The translations under genes and the position numbers were made by a program. Positions 5,630 to 13,223 of a stretch of DNA of 13,399 bases are shown in pieces (the first letter of the stretch is position 1; every line of letters begins with the position of its first letter). The notes beneath the pieces are model-generated. The model searched no databases, had not been told where the DNA came from, and was given only the letters and a program-made list of their open reading frames with translations. The stretch comes from Candidatus Schekmanbacteria bacterium GWA2_38_11 (GTDB lineage: Bacteria; Schekmanbacteria; GWA2-38-11). Where the stretch lies: contig MGDB01000131.1 of assembly GCA_001790645.1 (NCBI GenBank), positions 1 to 13,399 on the forward strand, in the 5' to 3' direction.

Positions 5630-6592
5630 ATGAAAAAGATTTATAATTTTGGGATTTTATTCTCACTGATTTTTGTAATTGCCGGAATCTCCGGCTGTGC
5701 TGAGTTTCAGGATGTAAAGACATTTTATGACAAAGGTGATAGTCTGGTTGCATTAGGACAGATTGAATTTGCCCAGATAGAATATCAAAAAGCCTTAAAA
5801 TTAAATCCTAACGATCCAACAGCACATTTTAAAATGGGGGTTACGTATAAGATTTTAGACAAGAGAGCTGAAGCTATTAAAGAGTTTCAGGAAACCCTGA
5901 AAGTGCTTCCTAATGACGCAGGAGCTCATCATATGTTAGGCGATCTTTATTTTGTAGAGGGGAAAAAGGATGAAGCTATTAATGAATATAACGCAGCTCT
6001 AAAAAATGGAGTGACTTATCCTAAACTGGCAGAAGTAATGCTGATGTTAGGGCATGTATATTTTGATAAAAAGGATTATGTCCAGGCCGCAAAATACTAT
6101 ACTGATTCCGCTGCGAAAAATCCAAGCAACTCTGTTGCCCATCTATACTTGGCCTATTCCTATTCAATTCTTAACAAGCTTGATGATGCACTCAAAGAGT
6201 ATCAGGAAGTCATAAAATTAGATCCACAAGAATTGGAAGCTTATATTAAAATAGGAGCAATATATGAAGTTCAGGGTAAGCCCGATGAAGCGTTAGCAAA
6301 ATATAATGAGGTATTAAAGATGAAATCCGGTCAGAAAGATGTCCTTTTCAGACTCGGGGCTATCTATTTCAAACAGGAGAAATATGAAGATTCTGCCAAT
6401 GCATTTAAAGAGGTTTTAAAGATAGACCCTGGTAGTGTCGATTCACATTTCAACCTGGGTATAATTTACGACAACAAACTGAATTCAAAATCAGAAGCTA
6501 TTTCCCATTACAAAGAAGCCTTAAGGCTGAATCCGAAGTACGAGCAGGCAGAGTTAATAAAGATAAAAATAAAGCAATTAGAAGCTGAGTGA
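5630..6592 (+). CDS. Tetratricopeptide-repeat lipoprotein
   Basis: The 320-residue protein starts with a lipoprotein signal peptide: MKK, a hydrophobic core (residues 5-18) and the lipobox ISGC, with Cys23 as the lipidated residue. The rest, from about residue 30, is a run of roughly eight 34-residue TPR units. Typical TPR positions are visible (ALxLNPNDPTAHFKMG near 55-70, LKVLPNDAGAHHMLGDLY near 90-107, VIKLDPQELEAYIKIGAIY, VLKIDPGSVDSHFNLGIIY). It should be anchored in a membrane on the outside of the cytoplasm and act as a protein-binding scaffold. Similar TPR lipoproteins sit in exopolysaccharide export and sorting loci, which fits the sugar transferase 300 bases downstream, but the partner is unknown. 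The start is supported by GGAGG at 5615-5619. The reading frame is intact. Confidence 0.92.
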   Translation: MKKIYNFGILFSLIFVIAGISGCAEFQDVKTFYDKGDSLVALGQIEFAQIEYQKALKLNPNDPTAHFKMGVTYKILDKRAEAIKEFQETLKVLPNDAGAHHMLGDLYFVEGKKDEAINEYNAALKNGVTYPKLAEVMLMLGHVYFDKKDYVQAAKYYTDSAAKNPSNSVAHLYLAYSYSILNKLDDALKEYQEVIKLDPQELEAYIKIGAIYEVQGKPDEALAKYNEVLKMKSGQKDVLFRLGAIYFKQEKYEDSANAFKEVLKIDPGSVDSHFNLGIIYDNKLNSKSEAISHYKEALRLNPKYEQAELIKIKIKQLEAE

Positions 6593-6658
6593 TGAAAAAG
6601 GGAAAGGAAGGCTGTAAATCAATAAATTTTAAAAATTTATTAAAATATAACTTGAATA

Positions 6659-6846
6659 CCCCGTCTTTAGACGGGGATGAAAAGTTGCCTTTTTTGTACG
6701 TCATTCCTGCCTGCCTGCCGGCAGGCAGGCGTAAGCAGGAATCCAGAAAACTTATCACTGTATGATTTAAACAGGGAATGGATTCCCGTTTCCACGGGAA
6801 TGACAAACGAACAAAATAAATTCAAAAGCCCCGCCTTTAGGCGGGG
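6659..6846. repeat. Composite repeat cassette flanked by CTTTAG hairpins
   Basis: CCCCGTC-TTTA-GACGGGG (6659-6676) and CCCCGCC-TTTA-GGCGGGG (6829-6846) flank an element bounded by GTCATTCC (6700-6707) and GGAATGAC (6797-6804). Inside are a GC-rich palindrome (6711-6728, CTGCCTGCC with GGCAGGCAG), an outer pairing ATTCCTGC (6703-6710) with GCAGGAAT (6735-6742), and a hairpin ATTCCCGT-TTCC-ACGGGAAT (6782-6801). The last hairpin is followed by TTCTTT and might terminate transcripts. The cassette keeps an open frame that extends the sugar transferase upstream by about 74 spurious codons. Confidence 0.75.
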
Positions 6847-6883
6847 TTCTTTACATAAGTCCAGGGCAACAATATGGTTTGCC

Positions 6884-6890
6884 AGAGGTG
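6884..6890 (+). promoter_or_regulatory. Ribosome binding site deciding the sugar transferase start
   Basis: AGAGGTG lies 8 bases before the GTG at 6899. The upstream ATG at 6677 lies inside a repeat cassette and has no comparable site. Confidence 0.6.
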
Positions 6891-6898
6891 TAAATCTT

Positions 6899-8290
6899 GT
6901 GCTTAGCAATGCAACCATCAGAAGAATTTTTGTTATTAATAGACTGATTGTTGATTTAACAGCCTTAATTTTTTCTTTATTTCTGGCATATGCCTTTCGC
7001 TACTATGTTCAGAATCCTCCCTTTTACCATCCATTAAGTATCTATTATGATAATTTTGCAGTAGGAGTGATGGTGTGGATTTTGCTCTTTGTAAGATCGG
7101 ATTTATACAAGTATAAGGCACAGTTGTGCAAGTATGACCAGTTTTTTACTGTATTAGGAAATGGAGTCTTAGCAACATTAACTATTTTTGCCTACATGTC
7201 CTTGATAAAGGAAGAAAGATATGCAAGGCTCACGATTATATACTTTGGAGCTTTTGGGATTTTCTTTGTATCCTTTGGCAGATTCTTACTGAGAAAATTA
7301 CACAATAAGTTAAGGAAAAAAGGCTATGGAGTTAGGAATGTACTTATTGCAGGAAGTGGAAAATCAGGAGAGATGCTGGAGAATAAGATAAGAAATCATC
7401 CGGAGCTGGGATATAGGATGGTCAAAGCAATAAGGTCGGGAGACTTTAATTCCAGCAGTAATCACTATTCGGAGGCAATAAACAGACTTTTTGAAGAGAT
7501 CTTTTCATTTGCGGAGAACAACAGGATTGATGATATAATTTATGTCCATGCAAGAAGTTACAAAGAGGATATAATGAAGTTACTGTATTTTTGTGAGGAC
7601 AGGAAGATTACCCTTACAATTGTCCCTAACCTTTTTGAGATTATGACTAAGAAGATAGATTTTACAGAAATCGGTAATATTCCATTAATGAAATTGAAAG
7701 AAAGACCTTTGGAAAAATGGCAGCAGTATGTTAAAAGAATAATAGACTTAGCCCTGGCAATTCCTGGATTTCTGATTCTTTTCCCTTTTATGGTCTTGGT
7801 CTGGATATGTATCAAGATCGATTCACCCGGGCCCGGAATATTTAAACAGGAAAGGATTGGAAAAGACGGAAAAGTGTTTACAATGTATAAGTTCAGATCA
7901 ATGCAGGTCTACGCAGCATCTTTGCCTCCTACACGAGCCAGGACAAATGATCCACGTTTAACCAGGGTAGGCAGGCTTTTGAGGAAATATAGTATCGATG
8001 AAATTCCACAGCTTTACAATGTAATTAATGGAGAGATGGCTCTGGTAGGACCAAGGCCTGAAACTGCACTTTATGTTGACCAATATACCAGTTGGCAGAG
8101 GAGGAGATTAGAAACTAAACCAGGAGTAACAGGGTTAGCTCAAGTAAACGGAGTCAGAGGGAATATTGATTCAGTGGATGAGAGAGTCATGTATGATATA
8201 GAATATATTGAGAACCAAAGTATTTCTCTGGATTTAAAAATTCTTTTTGCGACGTTACTGGTATTTCCATTTCAGATAAAAGCTGAGTAG
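6899..8290 (+). CDS. Polyprenyl-phosphate sugar-1-phosphate transferase
   Basis: With the GTG start at 6899 the protein has 463 residues, the usual length for the WcaJ/WbaP-like family. The N-terminal part has four to five hydrophobic segments (about 11-32, 51-65, 84-102, 112-130). A Rossmann-like domain begins at VRNVLIAGSGKSGEM (145-159). The catalytic C-terminal domain runs from a membrane segment (282-307) through SPGPGIFKQERIG (309-321), KFRSM (331-335), DPRLTRVGRLLRKYSIDEIP (351-370, with the Asp367-Glu368 dyad), ALVGPRPE (381-388) and KPGVTGLAQVNG (407-418). It transfers a sugar-1-phosphate from a nucleotide sugar to undecaprenyl phosphate at the cytoplasmic membrane, the first step of a lipid-linked glycan. 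The frame is open upstream to ATG 6677, but those codons are repeat DNA and encode repeat-type peptide. The sugar used is unknown. Confidence 0.93.
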   Translation: MLSNATIRRIFVINRLIVDLTALIFSLFLAYAFRYYVQNPPFYHPLSIYYDNFAVGVMVWILLFVRSDLYKYKAQLCKYDQFFTVLGNGVLATLTIFAYMSLIKEERYARLTIIYFGAFGIFFVSFGRFLLRKLHNKLRKKGYGVRNVLIAGSGKSGEMLENKIRNHPELGYRMVKAIRSGDFNSSSNHYSEAINRLFEEIFSFAENNRIDDIIYVHARSYKEDIMKLLYFCEDRKITLTIVPNLFEIMTKKIDFTEIGNIPLMKLKERPLEKWQQYVKRIIDLALAIPGFLILFPFMVLVWICIKIDSPGPGIFKQERIGKDGKVFTMYKFRSMQVYAASLPPTRARTNDPRLTRVGRLLRKYSIDEIPQLYNVINGEMALVGPRPETALYVDQYTSWQRRRLETKPGVTGLAQVNGVRGNIDSVDERVMYDIEYIENQSISLDLKILFATLLVFPFQIKAE

Positions 8291-8430
8291 ATGAGATTTT
8301 ATAATCTCATGATTACAGTGATTAAATATAGATTACACAGATCTGGCTTCAGGCAAGAAAATCTGCATAATTTTTTTGATATTTTAATGACCCTTTAAAT
8401 TAGACATCAGTTATTAACAACGCAAGATAG

Positions 8431-9132
8431 ATGAAAGCATTCCTATTGGCAGCAGGTTTTGGAACTCGTCTTAAGCCAATAACTGACGCTATACCAAAAT
8501 GTTTAGTCCCGATTAAAGGTAAGCCTCTTTTATATTACTGGCTGAAATTATGTGATAAGTATAAGATTCAGGAAGTCTTGATTAACCTGCATTATCTTCC
8601 TGGCGTGGTTATAAATTTTTTAAAGGAAAATCACTTTGCTGTTACTGTGAGGACTGTCTATGAAGAAGAGCTGCGTGGGAGTGGAGGGACAATTTTTCAT
8701 AATAAAGATTTTGTCAGAGACGAGGAATCGTTTTTCATATTTTATGCAGATAATTTAACTAACGTCAATCTTGGCAAAATGGGATCTTTTCATAAAAAAC
8801 ATAATGAACCCCTTACAATAGGACTTTTTAAGGCAGAATTTCCAAAAGAATGCGGGATTGTAGAATTAGACAAAGACGGAATGGTTATCAGTTTTGCAGA
8901 GAAACCGGAAAAACCCAAGAGCAATATGGCTAATGCCGGCATTTATTTAGCACGCCAGGAAATATTTTCTTTTTTCCCTCAGGAGAAAAAGAAAATCGAT
9001 TTTGGGTTTGACATTCTTCCTAAATTAGTTAAAAGGATGTTTGGCTTTGTAATTTCTGAGTATTTGATTGATATAGGCACGAAAGAAAAATATATAAAAG
9101 CTCAAAAAGAATGGAAAGGACTTGAGGAATAA
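8431..9132 (+). CDS. hddC: D-glycero-D-manno-heptose 1-phosphate guanylyltransferase-like
   Basis: The 233-residue protein is a sugar-nucleotidyltransferase. LAAGFGTRLKPITD (6-19) is the nucleotide-binding signature and PKCLVPIKGKPLL (22-34) carries the conserved lysine. LRGSGGTIF (81-89) binds the base and sugar, YADNLT (105-110) carries the metal-binding Asp107, and AEKPE (156-160) and NAGIYL (168-173) complete the pattern. On sequence alone it could activate other hexose 1-phosphates. Its neighbours are the kinase, isomerase and phosphatase of the heptose pathway, which argues for GTP + heptose 1-phosphate giving GDP-heptose. The ATG at 8431 is the only sensible start because the signature begins at residue 3, but its ribosome binding site is weak (AAGATAG). 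The gene follows the sugar transferase after 140 non-coding AT-rich bases. Confidence 0.85.
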   Translation: MKAFLLAAGFGTRLKPITDAIPKCLVPIKGKPLLYYWLKLCDKYKIQEVLINLHYLPGVVINFLKENHFAVTVRTVYEEELRGSGGTIFHNKDFVRDEESFFIFYADNLTNVNLGKMGSFHKKHNEPLTIGLFKAEFPKECGIVELDKDGMVISFAEKPEKPKSNMANAGIYLARQEIFSFFPQEKKKIDFGFDILPKLVKRMFGFVISEYLIDIGTKEKYIKAQKEWKGLEE

Positions 9133-9201
9133 GATTTAAAAATATAATTTTCAATGTAAATCTGCAGAATTCAAGGAGTCAAGTCGTAGAAAAGATTGCC
9201 G

Positions 9202-9254
9202 AACTCAAAGTTCAAAAATCAGACGGCAGACTTTTGGATTTTGAACTTTGAGTT
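9202..9254. repeat. Near-perfect 18-19 bp inverted repeat upstream of hddA
   Basis: The arm at 9202-9220 (AACTCAAAGTTCAAAAATC) faces the arm at 9237-9254 (GATTTTGAACTTTGAGTT) with a single missing T and a 16-base loop. It lies 45 bases before hddA, inside the putative glycan operon. It may be a small mobile repeat or a transcript-processing hairpin. Confidence 0.75.
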
Positions 9255-9298
9255 TATTTTAAACCCTTTTTAGCATCTCTTATGGAGAAAAATTATAT

Positions 9299-10279
9299 AT
9301 GATAGTCTCTCAAACTCCTTTAAGGATTAGTTTTGTAGGAGGGGGAACAGACTTTAGCGATTACTACAGGAATTTTAATGGCGGAGCTGTTATAAGCACA
9401 GCTATTGATAAGTATATCTATGTAATTATTAAAAAGAGGTTTGATAATAAAATCCGTATTGGTTATTCTGTAACAGAACTTGTAGACCGGGTGGAACAAA
9501 TAAAACATGACCTCGTAAGAGAAGGGCTGAAGAAGACTAAAATAACAGGAGGGGTTGAAATATCCACGATGGCAGATATTCCTTCAACAGGTTCAGGCTT
9601 GGGATCGTCCAGCAGCGTAACAGTTGGATTGCTGAATGCCATGTATGCCTACCAGGGAATACTGAAGACGCAGGAAGAGTTAGCAAGAGAGGCATGCGAG
9701 ATAGAGATAGACATCTTAAAAAAACCCATCGGTAAACAAGACCAGTATATAGCAGCCTATGGGAACCTGAGGGAAATTCAGTTCAAAAAAAACGGGAAAG
9801 TGATTCTTGAGGAGATAACAATTAAGGAAAATTTGAAGGATAACTTAAACAGAAATCTGCTTCTCTTTTATACAGGGCAAAAAAGGGATTCGAGTTCGGT
9901 TTTATTAGAACAGAGAAAAAATATTAATGCTTTTTTTGATACTCTGAATGGAATGAAGGCAATGGTATCCAACCTCAGAAAGGCTTTGGAAGACGGAGAC
10001 CTTGAAAAATTCGGCAGCCTTTTGCATAAGGGCTGGGAATACAAGAAGAGCTTGGCGAGCAAAATAACAAATTCATACATAGACAAGCTTTATAAAAAAG
10101 CCATTGAAGCAGGCGCCCTTGGTGGAAAGATTGCCGGAGCTGGTGGAGGGGGTTTCATTCTTCTCTATTGTCCTTACGAAAAACAGAACAACCTCAGGGA
10201 AGCCTTGAAGGATCTGCCGGAACTTAAATTCGGGTTTGAAAGAAACGGTAGTAAGATTATTTTCAATATAAACAAATGA
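9299..10279 (+). CDS. hddA: D-glycero-D-manno-heptose 7-phosphate kinase (GHMP family)
   Basis: The 326-residue protein has all three GHMP-kinase motifs. Motif 1 is [14 protein letters not shown] (6-19). Motif 2 is the ATP loop [13 protein letters not shown] (95-107). Motif 3 is [15 protein letters not shown] (276-290). [11 protein letters not shown] (145-155) carries the likely catalytic Asp148. The GGGTDF form of motif 1 and the overall length are typical of heptose and fucose kinases of this family, and the flanking gmhA, gmhB and hddC genes favour heptose. It phosphorylates C1 of heptose 7-phosphate with ATP to give the 1,7-bisphosphate used by GmhB. The ATG at 9299 has GGAG at 9284-9287, somewhat far upstream. 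The frame is intact. The main alternative is fucokinase or another sugar kinase, which the context makes less likely. Confidence 0.9.
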   Translation: MIVSQTPLRISFVGGGTDFSDYYRNFNGGAVISTAIDKYIYVIIKKRFDNKIRIGYSVTELVDRVEQIKHDLVREGLKKTKITGGVEISTMADIPSTGSGLGSSSSVTVGLLNAMYAYQGILKTQEELAREACEIEIDILKKPIGKQDQYIAAYGNLREIQFKKNGKVILEEITIKENLKDNLNRNLLLFYTGQKRDSSSVLLEQRKNINAFFDTLNGMKAMVSNLRKALEDGDLEKFGSLLHKGWEYKKSLASKITNSYIDKLYKKAIEAGALGGKIAGAGGGGFILLYCPYEKQNNLREALKDLPELKFGFERNGSKIIFNINK

Positions 10280-10310
10280 AATTTAGCTTTTTGAGGATCA
10301 AATAGGTAGA

Positions 10311-10370
10311 TAACAAATATCAAATGTCAAACCTCAAATGAAATCCAAATGGCAAAGTATAAAAAAATCA
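10311..10370. repeat. AT-rich repeat debris before gmhA
   Basis: The stretch consists of imperfect tandem units of the type AAATATCAAATGTCAAA, followed by CTCAAATGAAATCCAAATGGC. It carries no coding signal and resembles the other AT-rich repeat fragments in the window. Confidence 0.5.
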
Positions 10371-10415
10371 AAGTAAACACAAGGACAAATATTAAATGGT
10401 AAAAGATTTAATGCC

Positions 10416-10979
10416 ATGAAAGAGATAAAGGAATATTTAAAAACAGTAAGCTCTATATTAGATTCAATACCGGTAGAAAAAGTAGATAAGATTATAAATG
10501 TATTGATTGATGCTTACAATAACAGGAAGCAGATATTTCTGTTCGGTAACGGAGGTTCTGCTGCTACCTCTTCTCATCTTGCCTGTGATTTGGGGAAAGG
10601 GGTTACGACTTTGAGTCGTAAAAGATTTAAAGTATATTCGCTCGCAGACTGCGTCCCTTTAATGACTGCCTGGGCAAACGATACAGATTATGAATTTATA
10701 TTCTCCCGGCAGATGGAGAACTTTATTGATAAGGGGGACATAGCTTTTGCTTTAAGCGGGAGCGGGAATTCTAAGAATATTCTCAACGCCCTGGAGCTTG
10801 CAAGAGAAAAGGGAGCATTGACAATAGGGTTGACAGGTTTTACAGGGGGAAAGATGAAGGATCTGTGCAATATATGTGTTGTGGTTGAAAGCAATAACAT
10901 GCAGCAGATAGAAGATGTACATATGATCCTGTGCCATATAATTTTTTCAAGAATAAGAGATAGATTATCAGTTGATTGA
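10416..10979 (+). CDS. gmhA: Sedoheptulose 7-phosphate isomerase
   Basis: The 187-residue protein is a single SIS domain of the GmhA type. FLFGNGGSAATSSHLACDL (41-59) holds the phosphate-binding loop and His54. AWANDTDYEFIFSRQ (85-99) is a family signature. SGSGNSKNILNAL (114-126) is the second phosphate site. QIEDVHMILCHII (164-176) holds Glu166, His169 and His174 at positions matching the E. coli GmhA active site. It converts sedoheptulose 7-phosphate to D-glycero-D-manno-heptose 7-phosphate, the first step of GDP- or ADP-heptose synthesis. The ribosome binding site is weak, which suggests translation tied to upstream genes. The stop overlaps the start of gmhB by 8 bases. A hairpin-like palindrome (10603-10621) lies inside the coding sequence at residues 63-69. 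Confidence 0.92.
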   Translation: MKEIKEYLKTVSSILDSIPVEKVDKIINVLIDAYNNRKQIFLFGNGGSAATSSHLACDLGKGVTTLSRKRFKVYSLADCVPLMTAWANDTDYEFIFSRQMENFIDKGDIAFALSGSGNSKNILNALELAREKGALTIGLTGFTGGKMKDLCNICVVVESNNMQQIEDVHMILCHIIFSRIRDRLSVD

Positions 10980-11544
10980 TGTGGTATTCATAGATAGAGA
11001 CGGAGTTATAAATAAAAATCTTTTCGGAGATTATATTAAAAATTGGGAAGAATTCAAATTCCTTCCTGGTTCTCTCAACTCATTGAAACTCCTCAAGGCG
11101 AACGGAATTAAGGTCATTGTGGTTTCTAATCAGTCAGGAGTTGCCAAAGGTCTGATGACTTTAGAACAGCTTGAGAATGTTAATCAGAAATTTTTAAAAG
11201 CAGTAAGGGATTACGGCGGAGAAATAGAGGCCGTATATTACTGCGTGCATAGCCCTGATGACAATTGCGAATGCAGAAAACCAAAGCCAGGACTGTTTTT
11301 TAAAGCTTCAAAGGATTTTGGAATTGATCTTGAGAGGACTTATACAGTTGGGGATTACATAAGCGATATAGAGGCTGGGACAAGTGTTGGTTCAAAAACA
11401 ATTTTAGTAAGAACTGGAAGGGGAGAAGAAACCCTTTTAAGCAGGGATAAATGGAGCGTTGAACCTGATTATATAGTTTCTGACCTTTATGAAGCAGTGG
11501 AGATCATAATAAAATTAAAAATCAAAAATAATGAGCAATATTAA
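10972..11544 (+). CDS. gmhB: D-glycero-D-manno-heptose 1,7-bisphosphate phosphatase
   Basis: The 190-residue protein is a HAD phosphatase with the GmhB signature. FIDRDGVIN (6-14) has nucleophile Asp8 and acid/base Asp10. VVSNQSGVAKG (50-60) is motif II. CRKPKPG (101-107) carries the motif III lysine. VGDYISDIEAG (126-136) has Asp128 and Asp132 for magnesium. The zinc-binding loop that sets GmhB apart is complete: Cys91, His93, Cys99 and Cys101. It removes the C7 phosphate from heptose 1,7-bisphosphate, giving the 1-phosphate used by HddC. The start is taken as TTG 10972, which overlaps gmhA and gives MIDVVFIDRDG; GTG 10981 is possible but leaves the strand before Asp8 short. The overlap implies translational coupling with gmhA. 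Confidence 0.92.
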   Translation: MIDVVFIDRDGVINKNLFGDYIKNWEEFKFLPGSLNSLKLLKANGIKVIVVSNQSGVAKGLMTLEQLENVNQKFLKAVRDYGGEIEAVYYCVHSPDDNCECRKPKPGLFFKASKDFGIDLERTYTVGDYISDIEAGTSVGSKTILVRTGRGEETLLSRDKWSVEPDYIVSDLYEAVEIIIKLKIKNNEQY

Positions 11545-11563
11545 TATATTAAATTCTATAGGC

Positions 11564-11604
11564 GGGACATTCTTGTCCCACAAGAAATGGGGTTGGAAAA
11601 CCCC
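11564..11604. repeat. Two short hairpins between gmhB and the epimerase gene
   Basis: GGGACA-TTCT-TGTCCC lies at 11564-11579 and GGGGTT-GGAA-AACCCC at 11589-11604, followed by GTCTATCGAGA. They resemble the other intergenic palindromes. There is no T-run after them, so a terminator role is doubtful. Confidence 0.65.
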
Positions 11605-11674
11605 GTCTATCGAGATTGGATATGTTATTTTATTTAAATTTTCCCTATAAACAATATTTAAAGGAGATATTTAA

Positions 11675-12607
11675 GTGAAGAAGACTTTAGTAACCGGTGC
11701 GGCAGGTTTTATTGCGTCTCATGTCGTTGATGCCTTGATTGAAAGAGGATGTAGCGTTGCTGTAGTTGATAATCTTTCAACCGGATATGAACGGAATCTT
11801 AATTCCAAAGCCAGGTTCTATAAAATAGATATCAGAGATGAAAAGCTTAAGGATGTTTTTGACAGGGAAAAACCTGAGCTTGTAATCCACCATGCGGCTC
11901 AGATGGATGTAAGGAAATCTGTTGAAGACCCGATTTATGATGCCCAGGTGAATGTCTTGGGTTCTTTGAACCTCATTGAGAACTGCAAAAGAGTAGGAGT
12001 CAAAAAAATAATTTATGCTTCAACCGGCGGTGCAGTTTATGGTGAGCCAAATGTTTTCCCTGTTACTGAAGAATATACCGTTGATCCCCTTTCACAGTAC
12101 GGGATTACAAAGCATGTATTTGAGCATTATCTGTCTCTCTATTATAAGCTCTACGGGTTAAGATTCACTGTCCTCAGATATCCAAACGTATATGGACCAA
12201 GACAGGACCCTCATGGTGAGGCCGGAGTCGTTGCAATTTTTACAGAGCAAATGCTTGAAGGCATAACTCCCAAGATATTTGGTGACGGTAAAAAAACAAG
12301 AGACTATGTGTTTGTTGAAGATATTGTAAGGGCTAACATGATCGCCGTAGATAAAGGGGATGGCGAGATAGTTAACCTCGGATGGGGTAAAGAGGTCACG
12401 GATTTTGAGATTTTTGATTCAGTGAGAAAAGCATTGAGAGTTGAAGTCGAGCCAATTTATGCTGAAAAACGTCTTGGTGAGATAGACAGAATCTGCCTTG
12501 ATGCAACAAAGGCGAAAAAGGTTTTAGGATGGAAGCCTACAGTGACTTTGAAAGACGGCATTGCAAAGGCAGTTGAATATTACAAGAAAAAGAAAGCCGG
12601 TTTATAA
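11675..12607 (+). CDS. UDP-glucose 4-epimerase-like extended SDR enzyme
   Basis: The 310-residue protein is an NAD-dependent sugar epimerase/dehydratase. TGAAGFIASH (7-16) is the Rossmann loop, with alanine in place of the usual last glycine (GxxGxxG). Asp32 in VVDNLSTG binds the NAD ribose. YASTGGAVYG (114-123) holds the catalytic Ser/Thr, and Tyr142-x-x-x-Lys146 (QYGITK) is the catalytic pair. RYPNVYGPRQDPHGEAGVVAIF and FGDGKKTRDYVFVEDIV (about 168-217) are typical of short UDP-glucose/UDP-GlcNAc 4-epimerases. It probably interconverts UDP-sugars for the glycan. GDP-heptose modification is possible given its neighbours but is not shown by sequence. The start is GTG 11675 with AAAGGAG at 11660-11666. 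It ends 3 bases from the end of the convergent pyrE, with no terminator between. Confidence 0.88.
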   Translation: MKKTLVTGAAGFIASHVVDALIERGCSVAVVDNLSTGYERNLNSKARFYKIDIRDEKLKDVFDREKPELVIHHAAQMDVRKSVEDPIYDAQVNVLGSLNLIENCKRVGVKKIIYASTGGAVYGEPNVFPVTEEYTVDPLSQYGITKHVFEHYLSLYYKLYGLRFTVLRYPNVYGPRQDPHGEAGVVAIFTEQMLEGITPKIFGDGKKTRDYVFVEDIVRANMIAVDKGDGEIVNLGWGKEVTDFEIFDSVRKALRVEVEPIYAEKRLGEIDRICLDATKAKKVLGWKPTVTLKDGIAKAVEYYKKKKAGL

Positions 12608-12610
12608 ATC

Positions 12611-13159
12611 CTACAGAATCTCGCTTTTCTGAAAAATTGATTCAAACTCGTAACCCTCTTTCTGAATACTTTCTTTCCCACCTTCTTCGCGGTCAACAAG
12701 GGCTATTACCCTTACTACTTTCCCGCCTTCTACCTCTACTGCTTTTATTGTTTTTAAAGTTGAAGCTCCGGTTGTTACTACGTCTTCAACGATTACAACC
12801 CTATTTCCAGGCTTGAATATACCTTCAATTATTTTCATTGTTCCATGTGACTTTGCTTCTTTTCTCACGTAAAATCCTGGGACCGGTTTTGAGGATAAAG
12901 CGCTTGCAATAGATACTGCACTCACAATGGGATCAGCACCCATTGTTGGTCCGCCTATGCAGTCAATATCCAGGTTTTTTATTCTGTCAAAAATTATTTC
13001 ACCAATTAATTTTGCTCCTAACGGATGGAGTGAAGTCCTTCGCATATCTATATAATAGTTACTTTTCTTTCCTGATGCGAGAATGAATTCTCCTCTGCTC
13101 ACAGACTCCCTTTTTACTATTTCTAGTAATTGTTTTCTTGATTCATCAGATGTTTCCAT
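12611..13159 (-). CDS. pyrE: Orotate phosphoribosyltransferase
   Basis: The 182-residue protein matches PyrE. FILASGKKSNYYIDMR (25-40) is the N-terminal orotate-binding region. GGPTMGADPIVSAV (69-82) and YVRKEAKSHG (97-106) hold the flexible catalytic loop with Lys100, Lys103 and His105. VVIVEDVVTTGAS (121-133) is the PRPP-binding motif. It joins orotate to PRPP to give OMP in pyrimidine synthesis. The length is slightly short but normal for bacterial forms. The ATG at 13159 has AAAGGTAG just upstream on the - strand. It is unrelated to the glycan genes in pathway and faces them tail to tail. A hairpin and 8-base repeat tail lie upstream, as at two other genes in the window. Confidence 0.95.
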   Translation of the reverse strand: METSDESRKQLLEIVKRESVSRGEFILASGKKSNYYIDMRRTSLHPLGAKLIGEIIFDRIKNLDIDCIGGPTMGADPIVSAVSIASALSSKPVPGFYVRKEAKSHGTMKIIEGIFKPGNRVVIVEDVVTTGASTLKTIKAVEVEGGKVVRVIALVDREEGGKESIQKEGYEFESIFQKSEIL

Positions 13160-13187
13160 TTTCTACCTTTCAACAATTTTATTATCA

Positions 13188-13219
13188 GTGTCAGAGTATC
13201 AGTGTGTCAAAGTATCAAA
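13188..13219 (-). repeat. 8-base tandem repeat tail, four units, upstream of pyrE
   Basis: Read towards pyrE on the - strand, the four contiguous units are TTTGATAC, TTTGACAC, ACTGATAC and TCTGACAC. All fit NNTGAYAC without exception, and a fifth partial unit TGATAA follows. The last full unit ends 28 bases before the pyrE start codon. Confidence 0.75.
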
Positions 13220-13223
13220 GACC

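Noticed and set aside
6677..6898. Upstream extension of the sugar transferase to ATG 6677
   Set aside because: The codons fall in a palindromic repeat cassette and encode repeat-type peptide. A better ribosome binding site and normal family length support GTG 6899.
12605..12613. Terminator between the epimerase gene and pyrE
   Set aside because: The two genes are 3 bases apart, and I see no stem followed by a T-run near either stop codon.
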